Source: Agrobacterium vitis
GTDB lineage: Bacteria; Pseudomonadota; Alphaproteobacteria; Rhizobiales; Rhizobiaceae
Direction of reading: 5' to 3'
Assembly (NCBI RefSeq): GCF_013426735.1
Contig: NZ_AP023272.1
Coordinates: forward strand, 248,001-312,000
Length of the DNA stretch: 64,000 nucleotides
Shown here: positions 34,567 to 46,900 of the stretch, in pieces
How positions within the stretch are numbered: position 1 is the stretch's first letter
Layout of the letters: every line of letters starts with the position of its first letter
Made by a program: the position numbers and the translations under genes
Notes under the pieces: model-generated
Database searches by the model: none
The model's input: only the letters and a program-made list of their open reading frames with translations
What the model was told of the DNA's origin: nothing

Positions 34567-36537
34567 ATGAAAATGTTTAGCTTGGCGTCCTGCGCCATTC
34601 TGATGGCGTCTGTTGCCATCGCGCAAAATCAACCTGTCGTAACCGCCCGTTCCGCGGCGATCCTCACGGTCGATGGAAAGACCTTCAAGGACCTTAACCG
34701 CAACGGCCGCCTCGACCCTTATGAGGATTGGCGTCTAACACCTGCGGAGCGCGCAAGTGACCTCGTCAGCCAGATGACCCTGATCGAAAAGGCCGGGTTA
34801 ATGATGCATGGGACTGCCCCGGCTTTGGCGTCTGGATCGGAGGCCGGACAGGGACGCGGCAGCGGTTACGATCTGGAGCGGATCAAGCCGCTGATCAACG
34901 ATGCCAAGGTTGCCACCTATATTACCCGGCTATCTTTGCCACCCGAACAGCTGGCCGCAGAAAACAACAAGCTCCAAGAGATTGCCGAGGCCAGCCGGCT
35001 TGGTATTCCGCTGACGATCAGCACCGATCCGCGCAACCATTTCCAATATGTGCTGGGCGCTTCGGCCCAGAGCGGTGGTTTCTCCAAATGGCCGGAAAGC
35101 CTGGGTTTTGGCGCGCTCAACGACGCGAAACTGACGCGCCGGTTCGGCGATATCGCACGGCAGGAATATCTGGCCGTCGGTATCCAGCAGGCCCTGTCGC
35201 CGCAAATCGATCTCGCCACGGAGCCACGCTGGCCACGCTCGACCGGCACATTCGGAGAAGATCCGCAGATTTCCCGGCGCATGGCGGAAGCCTATGTCGC
35301 TGGTTTCCAGAACGGCACCACGGGCCTGAAACCCGGCAGCGTCAGCGCCGTCGCCAAGCATTGGGTGGGCTATGGCGCAGCACCGCAAGGCTTTGACGGC
35401 CATAACTCCTATGGTCGCCATGTGGTTTTTAAGGCCAAGGACTTCGAAAAGCATGTCACCCCCTTCAAGGGTGCCTTTGCCGCCAAGGTGGCGGGCATCA
35501 TGCCGACCTATTCGATTGTCGATGGCGTCAAGCTTGATGGCAAACCCCTGGAGCCTGTGGCTGCGGGCTATAGCAAGCAATTGCTGACCGATCTCCTGCG
35601 TAAGCGTTACAAATTCGATGGCGTCGTGGTCAGCGACTGGCTGATTACCAATGACTGCAAGGATGAATGCCTGAATGGCGAAAAGCCTGGCGACACCCCG
35701 ATCATCCGGCCCGATACGTTTGGCATGCCCTGGGGGGTCGAGGATCTCAGCCGCGAGGATCGTTTTGCCAAGGCGGTGAACGCCGGAATCGACCAATTCG
35801 GCGGCGTCGCCAATTCCGATATCCTAGTGAAAGCCGTCGAGGACAAGAAAGTCAGCGAAATCAGGATCGATCAGTCGGCCAAGCGGTTGCTGATCCAGAA
35901 GTTTGAACAAGGCTTGTTCGAAACCCCCTATGCCGACCCGCAAAAAGCCAAAGCCATCGTTGGCAATACCGATTTTGTCGCCGAGGGCGAAAAGGCCCAG
36001 GCCCGCGCCATGGTTGTTCTGCAAAACAAGGGGAAGATTCTGCCGGTCAAGCCTGGCAGGAAGGTCTATCTTCTCAATGTCGATGCCGCCACTGCCCAGA
36101 AGCGTGGCTATCAGGTGGTGACAAAACCGGAAGAGGCGGATTTTGCACTGGTCCGTCTGATGGCACCGTTCGAGCGCCTGCATCCCAATTACTTCTTCGG
36201 GGCGCGGCATGAGGAAGGCGACCTGTCCTTCAAGCCCGGCAACCCCGATTACGACGCCGTGACCGCCATTGCCGGAAAGACACCAATCATTGCCACGGTG
36301 TTTCTGTCACGCCCGAGTATTCTCACCAATCTGAAGGGCCAGACAAAGGCGTTGATCGGCAATTTCGGTGCCAGTGACGAGGCGCTGTTCAATGTCATCG
36401 AGGGCAAGCAGAAGGCGCGGGGCAAGCTGCCATTTGAACTGCCGTCTTCCATGCAGGCTGTCGAGGCACAGGCACCAAGCACACCGCATGATTCGAAAAA
36501 GCCGCTCTACAAGATCGGTTATTCGCTGAAGTATTGA
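34567..36537 (+). CDS. Secreted glycoside hydrolase family 3 enzyme (beta-glucosidase type)
   Basis: A 656-residue GH3 enzyme with a Sec signal peptide (MKMFSLASCAILMASVAIAQ, likely cleaved after AIA). The N-terminal barrel contains RNGRLDPYEDW, STDPRNHFQYVLGA, ARSTGTFGEDP-like and KHWVGYGA motifs; the nucleophile is Asp357 in FDGVVVSDWL. The C-terminal sandwich domain follows. It likely releases beta-linked glucose or xylose from oligosaccharides in the periplasm. The start has AGGAA eight bases upstream; the longer frame is non-coding. It stands alone; the 290-base upstream gap shows no feature I can support. Confidence 0.9.
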   Translation: MKMFSLASCAILMASVAIAQNQPVVTARSAAILTVDGKTFKDLNRNGRLDPYEDWRLTPAERASDLVSQMTLIEKAGLMMHGTAPALASGSEAGQGRGSGYDLERIKPLINDAKVATYITRLSLPPEQLAAENNKLQEIAEASRLGIPLTISTDPRNHFQYVLGASAQSGGFSKWPESLGFGALNDAKLTRRFGDIARQEYLAVGIQQALSPQIDLATEPRWPRSTGTFGEDPQISRRMAEAYVAGFQNGTTGLKPGSVSAVAKHWVGYGAAPQGFDGHNSYGRHVVFKAKDFEKHVTPFKGAFAAKVAGIMPTYSIVDGVKLDGKPLEPVAAGYSKQLLTDLLRKRYKFDGVVVSDWLITNDCKDECLNGEKPGDTPIIRPDTFGMPWGVEDLSREDRFAKAVNAGIDQFGGVANSDILVKAVEDKKVSEIRIDQSAKRLLIQKFEQGLFETPYADPQKAKAIVGNTDFVAEGEKAQARAMVVLQNKGKILPVKPGRKVYLLNVDAATAQKRGYQVVTKPEEADFALVRLMAPFERLHPNYFFGARHEEGDLSFKPGNPDYDAVTAIAGKTPIIATVFLSRPSILTNLKGQTKALIGNFGASDEALFNVIEGKQKARGKLPFELPSSMQAVEAQAPSTPHDSKKPLYKIGYSLKY

Positions 36538-36545
36538 ATACGCAA

Positions 36546-36574
36546 AGCAATGGCGGCACCCCGCCGCCATTGCT
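36546..36574. terminator. Hairpin between the GH3 gene and pheA
   Basis: A perfect 12-bp stem AGCAATGGCGGC (36546-36557) pairs with 36563-36574 around a 5-base loop between two converging genes. Only a short T-run follows on the minus side, so terminator strength is uncertain. Confidence 0.5.
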
Positions 36575-36585
36575 CCGATCTCTGA

Positions 36586-37440
36586 TTAAAACTTGCCGCG
36601 CATGGCATGAGCCTTGTAGACGCCGAGAATGTGGACCTTCTCGGAGAAGAAGCGCAATTCCTCCAGCGCCCGCTTGACCGGCGCATCCTCTGGATGCCCT
36701 TCGATATCGGCATAAAACTGAGTGGCGATGAATTTGCCGCCGATCTGGTAGCTTTCCAGCTTGGTCATATTGACCCCATTGGTGGCAAAACCACCCATGG
36801 CCTTGTACAGCGCTGCCGGAATATTGCGGACATTGAAAACGAAGGTGGTGATGAAGCTTTCATCCGCAGCCGCCCGCGTCAACGCCACCTCATCGCGCGA
36901 CAGCACCACGAAGCGGGTGATGTTGTTTTCGGAATCCTCGACATTTTCGGCGAGAATATCCAGCCCGTAGAGCGAGGCGGCAAGGCGCGGTGCCAAGGCC
37001 GCCATGGAGCGGTCGCCCAGTTCCGCAACCTGCTTGGCAGCCCCTGCCGTGTCGCCCGCCACCACGGCCTTCCAGCCATGGCTGCGGATGATCTTGCGGC
37101 ATTGGCCGAGCGCATGGATGTGGCTGTGGACCGTGCGGATCTCCTCGGCCTTCACCCCCGGCAGCACCATGAGTTGAAAACGGATCGGCATGAAATATTC
37201 ACCGATGATTTTCAGGCGTGACAGCGGCAGCAGATAGTGAATATCGGCGACCCGCCCAGCCAGCGTGTTTTCAATCGGGATCATCGCCAGATCCGCCTCG
37301 CCGTTTTCCAGCGCCGTGAAAGCGTCCTCGAATGTCGGGCATGGCAGCGGCTCCATATCCGGGAACATGTCTCGGCAGGCCATGTCGGAATTGGCGCCAT
37401 AATCGCCCTGGAAGGAAATTTTGTTGGTGAGCGTGACCAC
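36586..37440 (-). CDS. pheA: Prephenate dehydratase
   Basis: A 284-residue monofunctional prephenate dehydratase for phenylalanine synthesis, with no chorismate mutase domain. The N-terminal catalytic part has ISFQGDYGANSDMACRDMF and IPIENTLAGRVADIHYLL, and the conserved threonine region is NNITRFVVLSRD. The C-terminal ACT domain (about the last 90 residues, ALYKAMGGFATNGVNMTKLE) binds phenylalanine for feedback control. The start is a GTG at 37440 with AAGGA seven bases upstream; the open frame continues into kdsB but is not coding. It lies 10 bases after the kdsB stop, so the two form an operon. Confidence 0.94.
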   Translation of the reverse strand: MVTLTNKISFQGDYGANSDMACRDMFPDMEPLPCPTFEDAFTALENGEADLAMIPIENTLAGRVADIHYLLPLSRLKIIGEYFMPIRFQLMVLPGVKAEEIRTVHSHIHALGQCRKIIRSHGWKAVVAGDTAGAAKQVAELGDRSMAALAPRLAASLYGLDILAENVEDSENNITRFVVLSRDEVALTRAAADESFITTFVFNVRNIPAALYKAMGGFATNGVNMTKLESYQIGGKFIATQFYADIEGHPEDAPVKRALEELRFFSEKVHILGVYKAHAMRGKF

Positions 37441-37450
37441 GGGCTTATCC

Positions 37451-38200
37451 TTATTTTGCAGCCAGAATGGCGCGGGCTTTTTCGAGATCCGCCGGGGTAT
37501 CGACGCCAAGCGGCACGGTATCGACAATTTCGACATCAATGCGCATGCCCGCTTCCAGCGCCCGCAGCTGTTCCAGCGATTCGCGCTTTTCCAGCACGGA
37601 GGGAGGCAGTGCCACGAACCGCTCCAATGCGGCGCGGCGATAGGCGTAGAGGCCGATATGATGATAAAGCGGCCCCTTGCCATGGGGGGCGGTGGCACGG
37701 GTAAAATAAAGCGCCCGCAGGCGATTGTCCGACAGCGGCGAGCCGACAACCTTCACCACGTTGGGATTGGTCTTTTCCGCCTCATCCTCGATCTCCACCG
37801 TCAGCGTGGCGATATCGACCTGCGGGTCTTCCAGGGGGCGCAAGGCGGCGCGAATCGTCTCCGGGTCGATGGTCGGCAGATCACCCTGAACATTGATGAT
37901 GATTTCGGCCTCGCCTTTTGGATCGACCTTCAGCAGCGCTTCATGGATGCGGTCGGAACCGGATTGATGCTGCTCGCCGGTCATCACGGCTTCAAAACCG
38001 GCTGCCGTCACCGTGGCGAACACGTCAGGATGATCCACCGCCACGACGATCCGTCCGACATTGGCCTCCGCTGCACGCTTTGCCACCTGGACGATCATCG
38101 GCAGGCCGGCAATGTCAGCCAGGGGCTTACCGGGAAGCCTTGTGGAGGCCATGCGGGCGGGGATGAGAACCAGGGTTTTGAAGCGTGTATGGTCAGACAT
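37451..38200 (-). CDS. kdsB: 3-deoxy-manno-octulosonate cytidylyltransferase
   Basis: A 249-residue CMP-Kdo synthetase that activates Kdo for lipopolysaccharide. The nucleotide-binding [18 protein letters not shown], the [17 protein letters not shown] motif, [10 protein letters not shown] and [10 protein letters not shown] are all in place. I chose the ATG at 38200 (MSDHTRFKT). It is followed by pheA after 10 bases, and is divergent from cycM. Confidence 0.95.
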   Translation of the reverse strand: MSDHTRFKTLVLIPARMASTRLPGKPLADIAGLPMIVQVAKRAAEANVGRIVVAVDHPDVFATVTAAGFEAVMTGEQHQSGSDRIHEALLKVDPKGEAEIIINVQGDLPTIDPETIRAALRPLEDPQVDIATLTVEIEDEAEKTNPNVVKVVGSPLSDNRLRALYFTRATAPHGKGPLYHHIGLYAYRRAALERFVALPPSVLEKRESLEQLRALEAGMRIDVEIVDTVPLGVDTPADLEKARAILAAK

Positions 38201-38357
38201 CGGTATTCGCCTTTGAAAGCAATGGGGGTAAGTGGCAAAACGTCTCAGGGCGGCGGAGCATAATCGGGTTGCAACTGTCAAGCAAAAGTCTTAGCCTTTT
38301 CATAGATGGAGGCTTGTCCGATTTCTACTGCGCGGACTGCATGGGGAGCGATAACCA

Positions 38358-38915
38358 ATGAATTCCTACATGAATATGGGAGCAGGCGCATTGCTTGGTA
38401 CGATCTTCGTACTGATGTCAGTGTCCATTGCGTCGGAGGGGATTTTCCACGCGCCGAACCCCGAAAAGGAAGGCTATGCCATCGTGGCTGCCGAAGCGCC
38501 TGCCGCAGGCGGCGCGGAAGGTGCGGCACCGGCGGCAGCCGACAAGCCGATTGCGGAACTGCTGGCATCGGCAGACGTCAAGGCTGGCGAGGCCATTTTC
38601 AAGAAATGCACAGCCTGTCATAGCGTCGACAAGGGCGGAGCCAACAAGGTCGGACCGAACCTTTGGGGCGTTGTCGACCGGCCCGTCGCCAGTCATGAAG
38701 GCTTTGCCTATTCCGCCGGTATGAAGGATTTCTCCAAAGGCAGCTCCGAGCACTGGACCTTTGAAAACCTCAACCATTTCCTGACCGCGCCAAAGAAATT
38801 CGTGGCGGGTACCGCCATGGGCTTTGCCGGTCTTCCCAAGGAACAGGACCGCGCCAACCTGCTGGTATATCTGCACAACCAGTCAGACAATCCGGTGGCG
38901 CTGCCGACCAATTGA
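38358..38915 (+). CDS. cycM: Membrane-anchored cytochrome c (CycM type)
   Basis: A 185-residue class I cytochrome c. An uncleaved N-terminal anchor (residues 8-25) and an Ala-rich linker (45-62) precede the haem domain, with the binding site Cys84-Thr-Ala-Cys87-His88 and Met154 (GTAMGFAG) as likely sixth ligand. In rhizobia CycM carries electrons from the bc1 complex to the aa3 oxidase at the outer face of the inner membrane. A strong terminator follows. Confidence 0.92.
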   Translation: MNSYMNMGAGALLGTIFVLMSVSIASEGIFHAPNPEKEGYAIVAAEAPAAGGAEGAAPAAADKPIAELLASADVKAGEAIFKKCTACHSVDKGGANKVGPNLWGVVDRPVASHEGFAYSAGMKDFSKGSSEHWTFENLNHFLTAPKKFVAGTAMGFAGLPKEQDRANLLVYLHNQSDNPVALPTN

Positions 38916-38960
38916 TCGACCGCTGTGGTAAACGCGGCAGCGGAAAAGCATGATATAGAT

Positions 38961-38992
38961 AAAACGCCCGGCAACATTGCCGGGCGTTTTTT
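38961..38992 (+). terminator. Terminator after cycM
   Basis: A 13-bp stem AAAACGCCCGGCA (38961-38973) pairs with 38978-38990 around a 4-base loop, and the T-run continues to six. The A-run on the other side lets it also work for the minus-strand glp operon, though that stop is further away. Confidence 0.9.
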
Positions 38993-39068
38993 GTACCGTA
39001 TTTTGCTGCTCTGAAGAACGTTTCCGATGCCGCGCGTCATTATGCGCGGCATCAATCATTGATGTTTC

Positions 39069-40790
<1,722 letters not shown>

Positions 40791-40882
40791 CATGTCCTCC
40801 CAGAGTTTGCGATTGCAGGCGTATTTCAAAATATTTCAGCGTTTCCTTGGAAACATTGAAATATTTTAACTCTTTGCTTTAC

Positions 40883-40926
40883 GCATTTCCGGACGGAAAA
40901 CCGCTTCACACTTTTCCTGGAAATGC
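40883..40926. repeat. RIME-like palindromic repeat, copy 3, inside the glp operon
   Basis: Arms GCATTTCC (40883-40890) and GGAAATGC (40919-40926) pair perfectly, with inner GGAAAA/TTTTCC pairing. It is almost the same as the copy at 1628-1671 in inverted orientation. It lies between glpU and glpV in the transcribed region. Confidence 0.72.
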
Positions 40927-40935
40927 TCTTACCTC

Positions 40936-41217
40936 TCAAACCGTCCGGAACACGCCGATGGCGTAGATGACCGAAAGGCCGAGAGCCCACCACAGGCTGA
41001 GACTGGATAGCCCCAACCATGCGAGATGAATGAAGGCGGAGCCAAGCAACGACACGAACAGCCTGTCGCCGCGTGTCGTCTCGAACCGCAGGATGCCGAC
41101 GCGCGGATTGCCGCCCGGCGAAACATATTCCCAGATCGACATGGCGATCAGCAGGGCGAGAATAGTGATGAAGAACAGCGCCGTGGGCGTGGTCCAGGCC
41201 ATCCATGACAGGTTCAT
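40936..41217 (-). CDS. glpU: Small membrane component of the glycerol transport operon (DUF2160)
   Basis: A 93-residue protein with two or three membrane segments (TTPTALFFITILALLIAMSI, FIHLAWLGLSSLSLWWALGL) and a conserved cytoplasmic loop EYVSPGGNPRVGILRFETTRGD. It corresponds to GlpU of the rhizobial glycerol operon, a DUF2160 member of unknown exact role. GAGGAGG lies five bases before the start. It is 10 bases downstream of glpQ. Confidence 0.87.
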   Translation of the reverse strand: MNLSWMAWTTPTALFFITILALLIAMSIWEYVSPGGNPRVGILRFETTRGDRLFVSLLGSAFIHLAWLGLSSLSLWWALGLSVIYAIGVFRTV

Positions 41218-41227
41218 CGTGTCCTCC

Positions 41228-42040
41228 TCAGACGCGGCCGAGGGCAAAGCCCTTGGCGATATAATTGCGAACGAAATAGATCACCACGGCGCCGGGGATC
41301 AGCGTCAGCACACCGGCTGCGGCCAGCAGGCCCCAATCCACACCGGAGGCAGACACCGTGCGGGTCATGACGGCGGCAATCGGCTTGGCATCAACAGTGG
41401 TCAGCGTCCGGGCGATCAGCAGTTCCACCCATGAGAACATGAAGCAGAAGAAGGCCGCGACCCCAATGCCGGAGGCAATCAGCGGTATGAAGATCTTCAC
41501 GAAGAAGCGCGGAAATGAATAGCCGTCGATATAAGCCGTTTCATCGATTTCCTTGGGGATACCGGACATGAAACCTTCCAAAATCCACACCGCCAGTGGC
41601 ACGTTGAACAGGCAATGGGCCAGCGCCACCGCAATATGCGTGTCGATCATGTCGAAGGCCGAATAGAGCTGGAAGAACGGCAGGGCAAACACGGCGGGTG
41701 GTGCCATGCGGTTGGTCAGCAGCCAGAAAAACAGGTGCTTGTCGCCCAGAAACCGGTAGCGCGAGAAGGCATAGGCAGCCGGTAGCGCGCAGGCGACCGA
41801 AATCACCATGTTCTGCACCACATAGATGATCGAATTGATATAGCCCGAATACCAGGACCGGTCGGTGAAGATGGTGATGTAATTCTTCAGCGTCGGCTCA
41901 TGCGGATAGAGCGTCAGCGAACTGAGGATTTCCTGGTTGGTCTTGAAGCTCATGTTGACGAGCCAGTAGATCGGCAGCAACAGGAACAGAATATAAACGC
42001 TGACGATCAGGACGGAGCGAAGGGATCGGCTGGTGTTCAT
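41228..42040 (-). CDS. glpQ: Glycerol ABC transporter permease
   Basis: A 270-residue inner-membrane permease with six predicted segments, of the MalG type. The EAA loop for ATPase contact reads EIDETAYIDGYSFPRFFVKI. GGGAG precedes the ATG. It begins three bases after glpP and pairs with GlpP to form the channel. The name follows the rhizobial glpSTPQUV operon and should not be confused with E. coli GlpQ, a phosphodiesterase. Confidence 0.92.
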   Translation of the reverse strand: MNTSRSLRSVLIVSVYILFLLLPIYWLVNMSFKTNQEILSSLTLYPHEPTLKNYITIFTDRSWYSGYINSIIYVVQNMVISVACALPAAYAFSRYRFLGDKHLFFWLLTNRMAPPAVFALPFFQLYSAFDMIDTHIAVALAHCLFNVPLAVWILEGFMSGIPKEIDETAYIDGYSFPRFFVKIFIPLIASGIGVAAFFCFMFSWVELLIARTLTTVDAKPIAAVMTRTVSASGVDWGLLAAAGVLTLIPGAVVIYFVRNYIAKGFALGRV

Positions 42041-42043
42041 GGC

Positions 42044-42927
42044 TTAGTCTCCCTTCGGTGCGGTAGCGCTCTGGGCGTCGCTATGGGTCATGACAGTGTA
42101 GAAGACCCAGGACAGCAGCAGGATGATCAGGAAGTAGATGATCGACATGGCCGCCGCAGGTCCGAGGTCAAACTGGCCCAGCGCCATTTTCACCAGATCG
42201 ATCGACAGGAAGGTGGTGGAATTGCCAGGACCGCCGCCGGTGACGACGAAAGGCTCGGTATAGATCATGAAACTGTCCATGAAGCGCAGCAGCACGGCGA
42301 TCAGCAGCACCTGTTTCATCTTCGGCAACTGGATGTAGCGAAACACCGACCAGCGCGAGGCGCCATCAATCCGGGCCGCCTGATAATAAGCGTCGGGAAT
42401 CGACACCAGACCGGCATAGCACAGCAGCACGACAAGGCTGGTCCAATGCCAGACATCCATGACGACGATGGTCGCCCAGGCATCAAACGGATTGGCCACG
42501 TAATTATAATCGAGACCGATGGCGTTGAGGGTATAGCCGAGCAGGCCAATATCGCTGCGTCCGAACACCTGCCAGATGGTGCCGACCACATTCCACGGGA
42601 TCAGCAGCGGCAGGGCCATCAGCACCAGGCAGACCGGCACGCCAAGCCCGGTCTTCGGCATGTTCAGCGCAATCAGAATGCCAAGCGGCACTTCGATGGC
42701 GAGAATGATCATCGAGAAGATCAGATTGCGCCACAGCGCATCCCAGAACCGTTCCGATTGCAGCGTCTGGGTAAACCAGTCGGAACCGGCCCAGAAGAAG
42801 TCGTTATTGCCGAACGTGTCCTGCACCGAATAATTCACCACGGTCATCAGCGGAATCACAGCGGAAAAAGCCACCAGCAGCAGAACCGGCAGCACCAGAA
42901 ACCAGGCCTTATTGTTCCAGGTCTTGT

Positions 42928-42931
<4 letters not shown>
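42044..42931 (-). CDS. glpP: Glycerol ABC transporter permease
   Basis: A 295-residue MalF-type permease with six membrane segments; the EAA loop is PDAYYQAARIDGASRWSVFR. Its start overlaps the glpT stop by four bases. Together with GlpQ it would form the transmembrane pathway for glycerol. Confidence 0.92.
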
Positions 42932-44022
<1,091 letters not shown>

Positions 44023-44025
44023 CTT

Positions 44026-45117
44026 TTACTCCCCCTGTCCGGCCAGATGTCCGGCAAGCGCCCGGCCACTGGCATCGAAGGCCATCAGGTGGCGGGTATC
44101 GAGATGGACCTGCACATCGCGGCCCGGTTCGATATCGTGAATGCCATGCTCCAGCATCACCCATCGCTCCCCGGCATAATCGAGATGAATATAGCTTTCC
44201 GAACCGGAAATTTCCGAGATCATCGAGCGAGCCACCAAAGGAGCGACCCCTTCACTCGACGAGGCTATCGCCAACGACAGGTGATGCGGATGAAAGCCCA
44301 GCGTCAATGGCTCCTCCGGCACCTGCGAAAGGTGCCGGGGCACGGTCAGAACCGGAATTCCGCCGATCATGAAATGCCCTTCCCGCCGGATGGCCTGAAC
44401 GGTGTTCAGCGGCGGATCGGCAAAGGTTCGGGCGGTTTTCAGGTCCGCAGGGCGCCGATAGACGTCGATGGTCGGGCCATATTGCGTGACGCGGCCTTCC
44501 GAAAGCGTGGCGGTATGGCCACCCAGAAGCAGGGCTTCCGACGGTTCGGTCGTCGCATAGACGAAAATCGCGCCCAGTTCGGCAAAAATCTTCGGCAGTT
44601 CCTCGCGCAATTCCTCACGCAGCTTGTAATCCAGATTGGCCAGCGGCTCATCCAGCAGAACCAGGCTTGCCTGCTTGACGATGGCGCGGGCCAGCGCCGT
44701 GCGCTGCTGCTGGCCGCCGGACAGATTGAGCGGCGTGCGCTCCAGATAGGGTGTCAGCTTCAAAAGCTCGGCGGCTTTTTTCACTTCGCGGTCTATGGTG
44801 GCCCTATCGACCTTGCGCACCCTGAGCGGCGAGGCGATGTTTTCATAGACGCTGAGGGCCGGATAATTGATGAATTGCTGGTAGACCATGGCAACCGACC
44901 GGTCCTGCACCCGCAAACCGGTGACGTCCTTGCCATCGAACAGCAGGGAACCGGATGTCGGCTTATCCAGCCCGGCCATCAACCGCATCAATGATGTCTT
45001 GCCCGACAGGGTCGGCCCAAGCAGAACGTTCAGCGACCCGCGTTGCAGGGTCAGGTTGACGGGATGGATGTGAACATCCCCCGCCACCACCTTGGACAGG
45101 TTTCGCAATTCCAGCAT
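44026..45117 (-). CDS. glpS: Glycerol ABC transporter ATPase lacking the switch histidine
   Basis: A 363-residue ABC ATPase and partner of GlpT. Walker A is GPTLSGKT (34-41), the signature LSGGQ (132-136) is perfect and the Walker B end is Asp156-Glu157. At the H-loop, where MalK-type ATPases have THD, it reads YATTEPSEA, with Thr190 in place of histidine. It likely forms an asymmetric heterodimer with GlpT. A C-terminal regulatory domain of about 130 residues follows. It is 156 bases downstream of glpD; that gap shows no terminator. Confidence 0.92.
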   Translation of the reverse strand: MLELRNLSKVVAGDVHIHPVNLTLQRGSLNVLLGPTLSGKTSLMRLMAGLDKPTSGSLLFDGKDVTGLRVQDRSVAMVYQQFINYPALSVYENIASPLRVRKVDRATIDREVKKAAELLKLTPYLERTPLNLSGGQQQRTALARAIVKQASLVLLDEPLANLDYKLREELREELPKIFAELGAIFVYATTEPSEALLLGGHTATLSEGRVTQYGPTIDVYRRPADLKTARTFADPPLNTVQAIRREGHFMIGGIPVLTVPRHLSQVPEEPLTLGFHPHHLSLAIASSSEGVAPLVARSMISEISGSESYIHLDYAGERWVMLEHGIHDIEPGRDVQVHLDTRHLMAFDASGRALAGHLAGQGE

Positions 45118-45273
45118 TGTGCGTCAGGCCTCCTCCGCCCGCCGACAATGACAACGGTCTGCGTCGGAACCGACACATCCATCCGCTATCATTCTTGCAT
45201 TTGCCGCGCTCAAACCCTTTGACCGACACGGTCCGGGTTCTTATGCGGCACTCCCTCTTGCGCGCTTGGCCTG

Positions 45274-46785
45274 TCAGGCCGCCCGCGCCTCCTCGATATA
45301 GTCTTCCAGCACTTTTGCCTGTTCGGCACTCAGGAACAGACCCTGTTTGGTGCGGCGCCAGAGAATATCCTCCGCTGTTGCCGCCCATTCCCGGGCAATC
45401 AGCCAGTCAACCTCCGCCTGATACAGGGTTCCCCCGAAATAGCGCCCAAGCTCCTCCAGGCTTTTGGCACCATTGATGATCGTAGGAGCAAACGTTCCAT
45501 AACACCGTACAAGCCGGCGCGCGCACCGATCCTCCAGGAACGGAAAGGCTTTTTGCAGCCTCTCCACTTCCGCCAGATAGCCGGTTGCCGGAAAATCACC
45601 GCCCGGCAAATGGCTGGTCGCCGTCCAGGGTTTGCCCTTGACGCCGATGGCCTCGCCGATCTTTTCCAGCGCATGTTCGCCCAGACGCCGATAGGTGGTG
45701 AGCTTGCCGCCGAATACATTGAGCAGCGGCGCGGCCTTTTCCGGCGTTTCCAGTTTCAGCACGTAATCGCGGGTGGCTTCCTGCGCTTTGGAAGCACCGT
45801 CATCGTAGAGCGGTCGCACGGCGGAATAGGACCAGACAATGTCCTCAGGCCGGACCGGTTCGGCAAAATATTCGCTGGCGGCACCGCAAAGATAGTTAAT
45901 CTCGGCGCTGGAAATCTTCACATCCTTCGGATCGCCCTGATAATCCTGATCGGTGGTGCCGATCAGGGTGAAATCCGTCTCATAGGGAATGGCGAAGATG
46001 ATGCGATTGTCCGGATTTTGGAAGAAATAGGCACGGGGATCATCGAACTTCTTCCTTACCACGATATGGCTGCCCTGCACCAGCCGCACGTTGTGGACAT
46101 TATTTCTACCAACCGCATTGGATAGCACGCTATCGACCCATGGCCCGCCTGCATTGACAAGCATCCGCGCCTTGTAGGTGCTGCGGGCGCGGCTGGAGCG
46201 GTCTTCGACCTCGATGATCCAGAGATCCCCATCCCGGTGCGCACCAATGACGCGGTTGCGACTGAGGATCTTGGCACCACGATCCGCAGCGTCGCGGGCA
46301 TTCAGTACGACAAAGCGGGCATCATCGACCCAGCCATCCGAATATTCAAAGGCGCGGATAAACAGCGGCTTCAGCGGTTTGCCCGCCTTATCCTTGCGCA
46401 TGTTCAAGGTCTTGGTGGCGGGCAACAATTTGCGCCCCCCCAGATGATCGTAGAGAAACAGGCCCAGCCGAATCAACCAGGCAGGACGAATGCCGCCCTT
46501 GTGGAACGGCAACACGAAACGCATCGGCCAGATGATGTGCGGCGCCATGGCCCAGAGCACTTCGCGCTCCATCAGCGCTTCACGCACCAGCCGGAATTCA
46601 TAATGTTCAAGATAGCGCAAGCCGCCGTGAATGAGCTTGGTGGCGCCGGAAGACGTGCCAGAGGCGAAATCGTTCATTTCCGCCAGCGCAACACTATAGC
46701 CGCGCCCGACCGCGTCACGAGCAATGCCGCAGCCGTTAATGCCGCCACCAATAACGAATATGTCGAAGACAGGATCGCCAGACAC
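45274..46785 (-). CDS. glpD: Aerobic glycerol-3-phosphate dehydrogenase
   Basis: A 503-residue FAD enzyme that oxidises sn-glycerol 3-phosphate to dihydroxyacetone phosphate and feeds electrons to quinones at the inner membrane. The FAD-binding motif is DIFVIGGGINGCGIARDAVG, and family signatures ATKLIHGGLRYLEHYEF and NVFGGKLTTYRRLGEHAL are intact. The start is a GTG at 46785 with GGGAG seven bases upstream, better than the ATG codons further up. Glycerol kinase, needed to make the substrate, is not in the window. Confidence 0.95.
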   Translation of the reverse strand: MSGDPVFDIFVIGGGINGCGIARDAVGRGYSVALAEMNDFASGTSSGATKLIHGGLRYLEHYEFRLVREALMEREVLWAMAPHIIWPMRFVLPFHKGGIRPAWLIRLGLFLYDHLGGRKLLPATKTLNMRKDKAGKPLKPLFIRAFEYSDGWVDDARFVVLNARDAADRGAKILSRNRVIGAHRDGDLWIIEVEDRSSRARSTYKARMLVNAGGPWVDSVLSNAVGRNNVHNVRLVQGSHIVVRKKFDDPRAYFFQNPDNRIIFAIPYETDFTLIGTTDQDYQGDPKDVKISSAEINYLCGAASEYFAEPVRPEDIVWSYSAVRPLYDDGASKAQEATRDYVLKLETPEKAAPLLNVFGGKLTTYRRLGEHALEKIGEAIGVKGKPWTATSHLPGGDFPATGYLAEVERLQKAFPFLEDRCARRLVRCYGTFAPTIINGAKSLEELGRYFGGTLYQAEVDWLIAREWAATAEDILWRRTKQGLFLSAEQAKVLEDYIEEARAA

Positions 46786-46842
46786 GTTTCTCTCCCTTTC
46801 GCAATGCAGCATTACAGTGCGCATGCGAAACTGGACATAGCT

Positions 46843-46872
46843 AAAACGAACTTAAAACGAATGTCAAACGAA
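46843..46872. promoter_or_regulatory. Candidate GlpR operator array upstream of glpD
   Basis: Three direct copies of (A/C)AAACGAA start at 46843, 46854 and 46865, exactly 11 bases (one helical turn) apart, 58-87 bases before the glpD start. DeoR-family repressors such as GlpR bind short repeated sites of this kind. Confidence 0.6.
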
Positions 46873-46900
46873 AGTTTAGCAGTTCCTATTCAGTAGACCG

